From: Owenia fusiformis
Taxonomy: Eukaryota > Annelida > Polychaeta > Sabellida > Oweniidae
NCBI GenBank assembly: GCA_903813345.2
Contig: CAIIXF020000009.1
Coordinates: 2,232,001 to 2,296,000 of the forward strand
Direction: 5' to 3'
DNA length: 64,000 nucleotides
This document shows positions 23,601 to 35,600 of the stretch, piece after piece (within the stretch, counting starts at the first letter, position 1; the number at the start of each line of letters is the position of its first letter). The notes beneath the pieces are model-generated. The model worked only from the letters and a program-made list of their open reading frames with translations. It had not been told where the DNA came from and did not search any database. The position numbers were made by a program, and so were the translations under genes.

Positions 23601-26600
23601 CATTGGAGGTATTACTGTATTATGTTATATCATGTCATTGTAGAAGTATGATGATGACAGCCTGTGATGTCTTTGCTATCTCCAAACCATTTGAAGTTTT
23701 ACTGTATTATGTTATATCATGTCATTGTAGAAGTATGATGATGACAGCCTGTGATGTCTCTGCTATCTCTAAACCATGGGAGGTGCAGAAAAATGTTGCC
23801 AAATTGGTGGCTGATGAATTCTTTGAACAGGGTGATAGGGAAAAGGAAGAATTAAAAATAAAACCAGTTGTAAGTTCAATATGTTAGATAGTAGCCGGGA
23901 TTGAACAAGTTTATCCCTTTTATTGAAAAATGAAAAAGTGATCAGGAAAAAAGGTGTGTTGTTTCATCCAAGCTACTATGTTTACACCTTTGTAATCTGT
24001 GTATTGTGAAAATTGCAAAGTTTACTGTTTTTTGGAAATACATCAAAATGACTCCTTTTTGGCTCACATAGAGAGCCTATGAAATCAGGTTTCTGGTTTT
24101 CTAAATGCATTTGAAAATCTATAAGCATTTAAAGAATTTATAAACTTCAATAAATTCACAAAAAATGTGTGATTTAGTAGCCATCATACATAATATGATA
24201 ATTTAATTAATTTTTAAAATTATGCTAGTTTGCGCTGACAATTACGTGAGATAAAAGTATGATATAGTAAAATTGATATAGAGCCAATTTCCAGATTGGT
24301 AAAACCTTTTGAACTTCCATGACATTGTGGTCTGAGCCCTAGATGGCCATAACATCTGTATTATACAGTCCACGGAATGTAGTTGTTTAAAAGCACTTTC
24401 AGGTACTTTAGAGGGAGAAATTAGAGATTTCAATCAAGCAAATAGGCCCATCTTAATAATAGGATGGGTTGAGATGCTAAAAGAAGCTGATTTTGGGATT
24501 TGGATATACGAGGGGTGATCAATAAGTAATGGACGCTTTTTTACGTGGATGCTTTTTATTGACCAATCTCTTTGATCTTTTCACCAGTGATACATCATTC
24601 AATTATCTATCGACTCTGAAGATTTGAAGACAAGATATGTAATGCATGTTGATATATCTTTATTTTCGTGAAGGGGGTACAGGTACCCTGGGACCACCAT
24701 TTATGTCACATATTCTGAAGTAATAGACTACGGCCCACTCTGATAATTGTAACTCCTTCCTTACATGAAAGGTTACACATTCCAACCTATTTCAAACCAT
24801 CTGTATGATGATACTAGACACTTTCTGGGTAGTTGGACTTTCTATAGGGGTGGCAGACGGCCCTCAGACCAATTTATACCCCTACCCCCAAAAAACCATG
24901 GGGGTACTTTAATACCACCCAATAAAAAGAATACTAATGCATGTTAGTGGGGGAATTTACCCCTATATTTGGCAGAATATTTCAGATCGTGATACAAGCA
25001 TAAAGTTTTGCTTTTCTACTACTTCAAACCTTTTAAAAAAAATCTGTCCCTGTGATCAATGGATTTTTTTACTTTTTCCCCCCAAAATCCAAGATGGCCG
25101 ACACACTATAGCTCTGAAAATATATTTAGCTCTGATTTGGCAAATACAGCTGAAATGTAAAGTTTAAATTGTGTTTTCAGGACTAAATGCACTAATAGGG
25201 ACACCACATAATACGTGTCGTGAGCTTAAGTCAAAATAGATAATTATATGGGAGTTAAGCAAGGATCATTTCTGGCCCCCCTCTTATTTTGTTCATTTAT
25301 AAGTTTGTATAACCCTACTCCTATGAATTAAACATAATTAGTAAGACTGTTCTTAAATTTTAGATTTTTATGCTCTGCTACATATCAAATTAGTTTGTAT
25401 AAATGACCGTAGCCTAAAGAATTGAAGGATTTTCACAAATAAACGGTTTATCGAGTACAGACATTTACCATGCATTCACAATTACAGACTATTACAGCGA
25501 CATCAGGACCACTAAAAGCAAATTCAATCATTCATTAAATTTTGGTTGAGGTTAAAAACATTAATACAGTCCATCAATGTATTCTATGCATTATTGAGTA
25601 TGAATATGAAATATGTGGTTTTCCATGAGTCTTCAGTAAGGAGGAATGAAATACCAAGCAGGAAGGTGATGTGAAATTTGAGTAAGAATTTGCAAAATTT
25701 AAATCTAACAAAAATCTACCATTATTTGTAGAATTTTGATTAAATGTAAAATATTAATTCATCCCATAAATATATCTTATGCATTCTTTCACGGTGTCCA
25801 ACCCAAACGCTCTTACATGCACAACGGAATGTTTCATCCATGCGGAAACCGGGCTAATGAAGATCCCACTATGACTGTAAGTATTGTTTCACTAGTTTCT
25901 CTTACATATCACGCGTTATGGTGACATATTATGTACCATTCGATGAACAATACCCTGATCAAAGCTCCGTAGTGTAGATCAAACAAATCTGAAGTTGACG
26001 AATTGACCACAAATTACGAATTAAATTAGTATTTATATGAAATTTGCTCTAAAACATAAAACTATTGAACAAAAAGTTTATATGTGAATTAATCTTTCTT
26101 CTTTTGATGCCAAAGGATACAGTAGATCTTTTCTTTCTCTCCTTGAAAAGGAAAGTTGAGCCTAGTACCGCAGTGTTTCCAGTTCACTGTGTTAACCAGA
26201 TCGCAGCATTTCTTGAATATGAGAATGTCATCATTTTTAAGACTTGATTTTTTGTTATCAAATCACGATGACGATAATGTATGGTGTGATCAAGATTTGG
26301 AATTTGACCAAAATATACTCTGATGCTCAACTCAACTAGTCGCATGTCACGACAAACAGGGTTTTGACAGGAAGAATGACAAATACGTTTATGAATTTAG
26401 ATAACTATACTGCTTAAGACAGTTCTTCCTAATTGCTTCAAACGTCAACAGCCATCCAAGTACAATATATCACACCCATCAAATGGTATACTTGAAATAA
26501 GTAACACATACTTCTTATTCCCATCATTGGGGAAATTGTCAGATGACTCATCATTTCCGTTCGCCATACTCCAGAGCGTTTCTTTGTTTAGTTTCAGTAA

Positions 26601-29600
26601 TGAAACGCTCAATCTTGCATGTAAGAGCGTTTGTGTTGGACACCGTGTCCTTTAATTGTGAAAATCAAATATGTGGTATGTTATGACTCCTCAGTAAAGA
26701 GGAAGGAAACGATTGGAGGGAAGATAATTTAAAATTTGGGTAGGAATTTGCTAATTAGAAATTAAATCTTCCAATATTCTACAATTATTTTGAATTACTA
26801 AATTATCACAATTTCTAAATAATATTTAATGAACAATTAATTTTGGCTAAGGCCATGGATGGTTTTTTAAGAATAAACAAAAATGAATATAAAATATGGT
26901 AAAAAATCTATTCTAACATTTTGCAAACATGACACATCTGCAACAACTACATGTACTAGGGCAACAGCCCAACTCATATGTGGGTGTTTTCCATATACAG
27001 AACAAGTGAAACAATTGATAAAATACACCCAGAAAGTGCTTATTTTGCTAAAAAAGAAAGACCAATTGAGAGAATTCCACCTACTCACATGCCTTGGAAT
27101 AGCACATTAAAGGAACAGCTTACCAGGCTGGTGTAGTTTGGGGACAAATGCTAAATGCCTCACCACCTGGCCTTTATGACTACATCAACTGGGGATGGGA
27201 CAATAATGAAACTGTTACCCCACTGTGGACAACCCAGACACAGTCCTCCAAAGCCTGCCAAGCTCTTGTACAATGTTCATATAAAAAGCTATGTTCTGTA
27301 TGCACTTGTAAAAAGCCAGGACTTACATTTTGTGACAGTATTTATGAGATTGAAATTATAACAGAGTAAAAAAGATCCATGTGGAACTCCTTCAAAGGCT
27401 ATTTTGTATTTGGAAGACAATAATTTAATTTGAACCTGAAATATAAGATAAAATTATGTTTGAAATATTATCTTTATTCAAGAAAACAGGTTCATTCACT
27501 TAAGTTGTTGCAAAATAAGAGCCCTCCCAAAACACTAGATGTAAACAACATGCTTTACTACTGAAACAGTAATTTTTAAACCACATTTATCTCTATATAT
27601 GAATCTACAGTGTTATTTGTACCAAATTATGCGTATATGGCGGCCATTTTGAATTTTTCTTAAAATACTGTTCGGTTTTATCGATCACAGGGATGGAATT
27701 TTTCCTAATAGCATAATAACAGATGTAAAAAGTCAGGACTTACAAATACAGACTTGTGCAATTGCACATGCAATTCTGTATAAGTCATTAACATTTTATG
27801 ACAGTATATATGAGATTGTGATTATAACAGAGTAAAAAGGAACCATGTGGAACTCCTTTAAAGGCTATTTTATACTTGTAAGACAATAATTTAACTTGAA
27901 CTTGAAATATTAGATTGAAAAGATGTGTGAAATATTATCTTATTCAAGAAAACAGGTTCATTCACTTCAATTGTTGCAAAATAAGAGCCCTCCCAAAATA
28001 GAACCTTGTAAAATCCCTATATAAAGTAATTTTGTCCAAATTCAAATCATTAATGAATGTGTCTGTATTTCTAGATGTAAACAACATGCTTTACTACTGA
28101 AACAGTATTATTTTTAAACCACATTTATCTCTATATATGAATCTATAGTGTTATTTGTACCAAATTATGCATATATGGCCGCCATTTTGGATTTTTCTTG
28201 AAATAGTGTTCGATTTATAGATCACAGGGATGGAATTTTTTCTAATAGCATAATAAGAGATGTAAAAAGTCAGGACTTACAAATACAGACTTCAGTTGTT
28301 GAAAAATAAGAGCCCTCCCAAAATAGAACCTTGTAGAATCCCTATATAAAATCATTTTGTCCAAATTCAAATCATTAATGAATGTGACTGTATTTCTAGA
28401 TGTAAACAACATGCTTTGCTCCTGTTCCAATATTATTTTAAACCATATCTATCTCTATATATGAATCTAGAGTGTTATTTGTACCAAATTATGCCTATAT
28501 GGCGGCCATCTTGAATTTTTCTCGAAATAGTGTTCGGTTTTATTGATCACAGAGATGGAATTTTTCCTAATAACATAAATAACAGATTAAGCCATTAAAT
28601 TTGCTTGTATCACCAATTGAAATATTTTCCAGCAAATTCCCCCCACTATGTCAGATATTCATTGTTTTATATTGGGTAGGGCATGTTATGGTTAGTAAGT
28701 GCCAGAAATTTCCAATCTCCAACTGATATGGTTACCATAGAAACAGTATTTATATCTTGAAATTTTGTCAATTTGACCCCCTCCCTAATGTGTCCTTTTG
28801 ATCTCAAAGTGAAATATTTGCAAATCTGTTGGGATTTTATGGCTGCTACTTTGTCAAAAATTGTATCAATATGTATATTTTAACATTTAAACACTGAAAA
28901 GTGTTCATAATGATCCTATAAATCAATAATATTTATCAAATATAGTCACACATAGCTGCTTTTAGGGAAAAGTGGGCGTGGCACTTTTTGGTACGTGTGT
29001 ACTTGTTGCAGCATTAAATGAAAAATACATATTATACTAACAACAATTGACATTTAATTAGCATCAACTTATGTTGTGTAACATTGTAATATGTTCATTA
29101 TCATTATTAGACACTTTAAATATTTTATATAAGTGTTATCCTGACCCTTCCCTTTATCCCTACACCCTTCAAGGTGGGCATTACCAGTCGTGTCAAGTTA
29201 ACATTTCTGTTTGATTTATTTTCACCATAGACAAGGTACAAAAGCTGTACCATGAGTACTGACCTTATTAGGTGCTAAACTGATGAATGGATAGGTAGAT
29301 GGCAGCACTTGTGCTGGTTGGACTACACGCTAGCATCTACCAGAGACACATATTGATTTACCATATTTGTTATTTTGGATTAAAGTAAAACTGCTTTCGC
29401 ATCAAACTTAATCAGATTCAGATTGTGTTTGAAACTAGATGATCTTCAGATTTTGTGTGAACCTTAAATTCATGACAATCAAAATAATTCAACATTTAGG
29501 AAGTCAACATTACAATTTTTAACATCGTCTCAATGAGAATTTAGCCCAACCTTTTTCAGAAAGTTAAAGATCATAGGAAATTGAACATAATCAAAGTTCC

Positions 29601-32600
29601 TCAGTAGAACATTTAATCTCCTAAAATCACATTAAAACTATATCAGCAATATTTCCAAGCTAAATAGTATAAAAACTTCTATCACATCATTTGCAACGTT
29701 TTCATTATTCGATAGCTCAACCCTATATGAATTATTGATGATTTTAAAAGTGCAGGGAATCTAAATGAATCAGGGAAGTCAGTGATATGTATTTGCCTTA
29801 TTAATTGTTGACTTATACAATGAAATAGACTTAGATGCAAGTAGAAATAATCTTGCTTTACATCATTAAAAATTCAAAATTCAGTCAAATAAGTGATATC
29901 ATATTTGAAATCTTCATGTAGAATTACATTTCTTCATGCAATAAGTTAACCTTTTAGTGAGTAGTTGTGACTAATGTAATCATGTACTTATACAATTTGT
30001 CAGTAAAAGTTATTTATCCTATACTTAGTGTTATAGGTAAATAAAATGCATGAATATAATTGATACCTTAGGTGAGTGGGGATATACGTGTACTGCATAT
30101 CCCGCTTTATCCCATACTTGGTCGTGTTTCAGGTACATAAAGCAGGTTTGTAAAAACTTATATTTTCATCAGCAGGCAGATATAGCTTTACGTCCCGTTG
30201 CGAGTGGGCAGATATAGTATATCTGCCCACTCCGTCATAATCGCCCTCGGGCAGATATATTATATTTACCTCGGGATAGTCCCAATGTCCTGAACCTCAT
30301 ATAGGATAATCTCTATGTATCGCCAGGTTTATCACCCGCTCAGTAATCCCCTGCAGGAATTTCATTCTGTGCAATTTCTCATATTTTCGTATTTTAGTAT
30401 ATGATAAATAATTTTGGGTACAAGGTATAACCCTTGGGAAATACAATATTCTACCCTCAACCCCTCAGGGAGGTATATTGTATTTCATATATTGTATTTC
30501 CCTGTATTAAAAACTTCCCATTAATTAAACCTCATATATAATGCACACTATTTTAAATACGAATCAAAACTATGAATTAGTGATATCTATGTTTCTAACG
30601 AAAGCATGAATTTGAAAGAAACAAACATTCTACTCATATGGTATAAAGATATTACCAGTTGTGTCCATTTTAGATTTGATTGAAGAACTTGAATAAGAGG
30701 CAATTTTGAAATTACAATATATTAAAAGAGGCTCTGTTGCTTAGATGGGAAAATCAATTAGCTGCATTGTTCAGTTTATGACAAAACTGATGTTTAGTGT
30801 TACTTTCATGAACACCCATCCTGTAAAATAGCATTTGGAATCTAGTAGTTTGTATATAGATGAATTAGATAAGGCATTGTCGAGGGAAAATATCCAACAA
30901 GATCCAACTTAGAGTTTGCTTTTCCTTATTAAGTTCCATTACAACTTTTGGTCCTTTCCCTTTGGCACTAGTGCTTATATATTTACTAGTTTGATCATGA
31001 AATTAGGCATACTTTAACTTGAAACAATTTGTAACACTCAATTTTTGGGGTTTGGAGATCGAAGTAATAATGATGAAAAACAAGCAATTTTAAAATATTT
31101 ATGTTTTACCCAAATTTTTAAAGATTTTTGTTAGCCTTTGTTTTGTCTGTTTTATTCTCAAATAAATCATGGTCATCAATTCTATTGTGACATAATCATC
31201 ATTTACCAATTTTAAAATTAAATATTACTAGTTAGAGAATGTGATTTCTTACTTTAGGTTATATTTATATCCCGATTTATATGTATAATAATAATTGATG
31301 AAGACGAATAGAGATTATCCTCTATGAGGTTCAGGGTATTGGAATTATCCCGAGGCCAATATAATATATCTGGCCTAGGGTCGTTGGTCCCGAGGGAAGA
31401 TATTTTCTATTGGCCAAAGGCCTTAGGTCCTGAGGGAAGATATATTATATTCGCCAAGGGATAATCCTAATAGCATGAACTGACTATAGGATGATCTGTT
31501 TATCCCAAATCAATCTTTCTTATCTGGTTCACATTGTTCAATTGGCCAGAGGTAGAAAGAATTCAACCATATGAATGTATTCATGTCTAATTTTGTTTTC
31601 TTGGCCTTAGGAGGATTCTCCTGTTTTTTAAGTATTCATCCACATATTCTCGAATCATTGATTATTAACATATGTATTAAGTATGCTACTTCCCTCATTG
31701 CTAATCATACACAAATGATGATTATGACTTAGTGGCCAGGTGTAATATATCTGCCCTCTCAGGCCGGGACATTAGCTATATCTGCCCGCTGATAAAAATA
31801 TAAGTATTTATAAACCTGCTATATGTATCTGAAACATGTCCAAGTATGGGACAAATGTATTTACTTCTTTTGATTTCATACACTAAACAGATTTGTTTAG
31901 GAATTATTTGAAGTATTTCAAAAACATATACCAAACCACTATTTAAGGGATCATTGAAAATACAGCATATCAGAAAGATGTGTAAATTGTTTATATTGCA
32001 ATTATTTTTTGCTAAATACTAAAAGAAATTATACTGTACCTTCCAGAGAATAGCTTTTTTGTTAACTATGAGCCAATGAATGAATGGATGCATTTTATTA
32101 TAACTGCAAAATGATGCTCTATGCAATTCATACGAAAAATTAATTTTGCCATATTAGAATCAAGTATAATCTTTAATCCATTGGATAGATCATACATTGC
32201 CTGATGTTGAGGTATTGATAAAAGAATCAGCAAGTGTCTGACAAAATAGATTTTAGTGTTATGTATTAGGCAAAATATAAGAAGGGTATAAATGGTCTCC
32301 AATCTTTCTAGTTTTGAGTATTACGTCTTCTTGCTTTGATTCAAACTATCCTCGGTCACTATTTGTAACCCCTCCCTCCTTCCCCATTTAGGCCATGGAT
32401 ATGAAGATGATTTAGAGGTTATGTGAAGGATACTAGGGAAGGGTTAATAGCCAGAGTTATATTAGTTCATTTAAGTTTAATCATAAATGTTATGCAATTC
32501 ACACTAGCATCAAATATCATACCAAAAGGATTGAACTGTTCATTACTTTTCAATTGCAGTAAACATGGTAAAATGTTTCTAAATATTGAAGCCTGTTGAA

Positions 32601-35600
32601 CAAGCATATTAATTAATTGTAACTCATAGCTCTAGATGACTTGAACTTATCCATTCATATTCTAGGAACAAGTCAATGAATAAGTAAGACTTGACTCTTG
32701 ACAGACTTAAAAGACCGAGGACCCTTAATAAGACTTCAACTAAAAGTTAATTTGACCATTGATGACCTATGATAGGGAAGGGTCAGGATAACACTTATAT
32801 AAAATATTTAAAGTGTTTAATAATGATAATGAACATATTACAATGTTACATAACATAAGTAGATGCTAATTAAATGTCAATTGTTGTTAGTATAATATGT
32901 ATTTTTCATTTAATGCTGCAACAAGTACACACGTACCAAAAAGTGCCACGCCCACTTTTCCCTGAAAGCAGCTATGTGTGACTATATTTGATAAATATTA
33001 TTGATTTATAGGATCATTATATCAACTTTTAAGTGTTTTAGTGTTAATATAGACATAATATTACAAATTTTGACAAAGTAGCAGCCATAAAATCCAAACA
33101 GATTTTGAAATATTTCACTTTGAGAACAAAGGGACACATTTGGGAGGGGGTCAAATTGAGAATATTTCAAGATATACATACTGTTTCTATGGTAACCATA
33201 TAAGTTAGAGATTGGAAATTTCTGGCACTTATTAACCATAACATGCTCTACCCAATATTAAACAATGAATATCTGACATGCATTAGTATTCTTTTTATTG
33301 GGTGGTATTAAAGTACCCCCATGGTTTTTTGGGGGTAGGGGTATAAATTGGTCTGAGTGCCGTCTGCCACCCCTATAGAAAGTCCAACTACCCAGAAAGT
33401 GTCCAGTATAATCATACAGATGGTTTGAAATAGGTTGGAATGTGTAACCTTTCATGTAAGGAAGGTTGCATTTCTAGAGCACTTCTACAGAATGGGTTAC
33501 AGTCTATAATGCCAATTTAGCATATCAGCTAGATTTGAACATTTTGATATGCCAAAAGAGTTGTGTTGTTTGAATATCATGCTTCCTGTGGTAACACATG
33601 AAAGATTATAGTATTGTGATGTCAAAGTGTTGTATGGTCAGGGTTTGCAGGTTGATTTGAGAATGCACTGTGGAAGAAGGGGCTAGTAAGAGAAGGTAAC
33701 ACCGTACTCCATGTGGATAATGCCCCTGCCCAAATATCTCAAACTGTGCAGGATACAATATCCCTGGACCTGAACGTGAAGCCCTTGGCCCATACAGCCT
33801 TTAGTCCAGATCTGGCCACACATGACGACTTATTTATTTCTATACTACTTATTTCTGTAGAGAAAGGATGCAGGTTTAATGACATTGATGAAATAAAACC
33901 AGCTGTGTAATTGCAGCTTGTTACCATGTCAGAGAATGAATTCGGCCTTGTCTTTCAATCTTGGGTTAAGGGGATAATGAGGAGTGTGTAGCACTTGGTG
34001 GAACCTATCGTAGAGGGCCCTGTAGAATGAAGGTGGCATGGCTGCCACAAAGTGATGACAAAATATTCAAAATCAATTATGGCGTATCGAGATGGTGTAA
34101 TTCATAGCCATCATGGTTTGTTTCGTTCAACTTGCATTAAACTGCATTGCACGTTAAATGAGCTAAATAGCTTCAGAATGTGTGACGTTATGTCGGTCCC
34201 GGGGTACCTACAGTATACCTCCTTCACAGAAATAGAGATATATCAAAATATATTACATGCTTTGTCTCCTAATCTTCAGAGTTGATAGAAAATTGAATGA
34301 TGTATCACTGGTGAAAAAATTAAAGAGATTGGTCTCTAAAAAGCATCCATGTAAAAAAGCGTCCATTACTTATTGATCACCCCTCGTATATCATTTTGTT
34401 TATGTATTTTAAAAACCCAAGTTAATCAGTAATCAAGGTGGCCTGCTCTGGTTGAGTCGAGACCCTGAGAGAGTGGGTTCAAAAATATATGCAGAGTCAA
34501 CCATAACAAATCTTTATGTGACTTATACCATTTCACGTAATGGTTGAGTCGTGACCCTGAGAGAGTGGGTTCAAAAATATATGCAGAGTAAATCATAACA
34601 AATCTTTATGTGACTTATACCATTTCACGTAATGGTTGAGTCATGACCCTGAGAGAGTGGGTTCAAAAATATATGCAGAGTCAATCATAACAAATCTTTA
34701 TGTGACTTATACCATTTCACGTAATGGTTGAGTCAGACCCTGAGAGAGTGGGTTCAAAAATATATGCAGAGTCAATCATAACAAATCTTTATGTGACTTA
34801 TACCATTTCACGTAATGGTTGAGTCGTGACCCTGAGAGAGTGGGTTCAAAAATATATGCAGAGTCAATCATTACAAATCTTTATGTGACTTATACCATTT
34901 CACGTAATGGTTGAGTCAGACCATGAGAGAGTGGGTTCTAAAATATATGCAGAGTCAATCATAACAAATCTTTATGTGACTAATACCATTTCACGTAATG
35001 GTTGAGTCGTGACCCTGAGAGAGTGGGTTCAAAAATATATGCAGAGTCAATCATAACAAATCTTTATGTGACTTATACCATTTTACGTAATGCTTGAGTC
35101 AGACCCTGAGAGAGTGGGTTCAAAAATATATGCAGAGTCAATCATAACAAATCTTTATGTGACTTATACCATTTCACGTAATGCTTGAGTCGAGACCCTG
35201 AGAGAGTGGGTTCAAAAATATATGTAGAGTCAATCATAACAAATCTTTATGTGACTTATACCATTTCACGTAATGCTTGAGTCAGACCCTGAGAGAGTGG
35301 GTTCAAAAATATATGCAGAGTCAATCATAACAAATCTTTATGTGACTTATACCATTTCACGTAATGCTTGAGTCGAGACCCTGAGAGAGTGGGTTCAAAA
35401 ATATATGCAGAGTCAATCATAACAAATCTTTATGTGACTTATACCATTTCACGTAATGGTTGAGTCGTGACCCTGAGAGAGTGGGTTCAAAAATATATGC
35501 AGAGTCAATCATAACAAATCTTTATGTGACTTATACCATTTCACGTAATGCTTGAGTCGAGACCCTGAGAGAGTGGGTTCAAAAATATATGCAGAGTCAA

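Larger units (their letters stand above)
24945..28649 (+). mobile_element. 3.7-kb element with TAGTG...CACTA ends and TGT target duplication
   Basis: It interrupts repeat R between GCATGT and TGTCAGATATT. The intact R site near 33275-33287 (read on the minus strand) is GCATGTCAGATATT, which proves a clean insertion with a 3-bp duplication (TGT at 24942-24944 and 28650-28652). The termini are TAGTGGGGGAATTT and its inverse with one extra base. Weaker inverted similarity continues for about 180 bp (GTGATACAAGCA, CTGTGATCAAT, CCAAGATGGCCG on both sides). A 3-bp duplication fits CACTA or Harbinger types, but the end sequence reads TAGTG inward rather than CACTA, so I leave the superfamily open. 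Confidence 0.75.
24721..33530 (-). mobile_element. Repeat R insertion inside the mariner, with inverted ends
   Basis: The left part (24721-24944, then 28653 to about 30900, minus strand relative to copy A) and the right part (about 32700-33530, plus orientation) are inverted copies of the same ~0.8-kb end sequence. This gives R long terminal inverted repeats. It is interrupted by the TAGTG-ended element and contains the palindromic block at 30102-31855. No transposase gene was recognised in R itself, so the family is unassigned. Confidence 0.65.
24507..34388 (+). mobile_element. Mariner element split by nested insertions
   Basis: The left end TACGAGGGGTGATCAATAAG, at 24507, is repeated inverted at the right end (34388). 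The first ~210 bp of both ends match as inverted repeats with scattered mismatches up to ATTCTGAAG near 24720, and TA dinucleotides flank both ends (24505-24506, 34389-34390). The right part contains a decayed mariner transposase fragment. Element DNA itself is about 24507-24720 and 33530-34388; the 8.8 kb between are later insertions, chiefly repeat R. Confidence 0.85.

Noticed and set aside
24945-28649. Calling the element a CACTA transposon
   Set aside because: The ends read TAGTG...CACTA, the reverse of the canonical order, and no CACTA transposase was seen, so only the structure is reported.
33713-33910. Independent small gene
   Set aside because: The translation is the C-terminal part of a mariner transposase with a premature stop.
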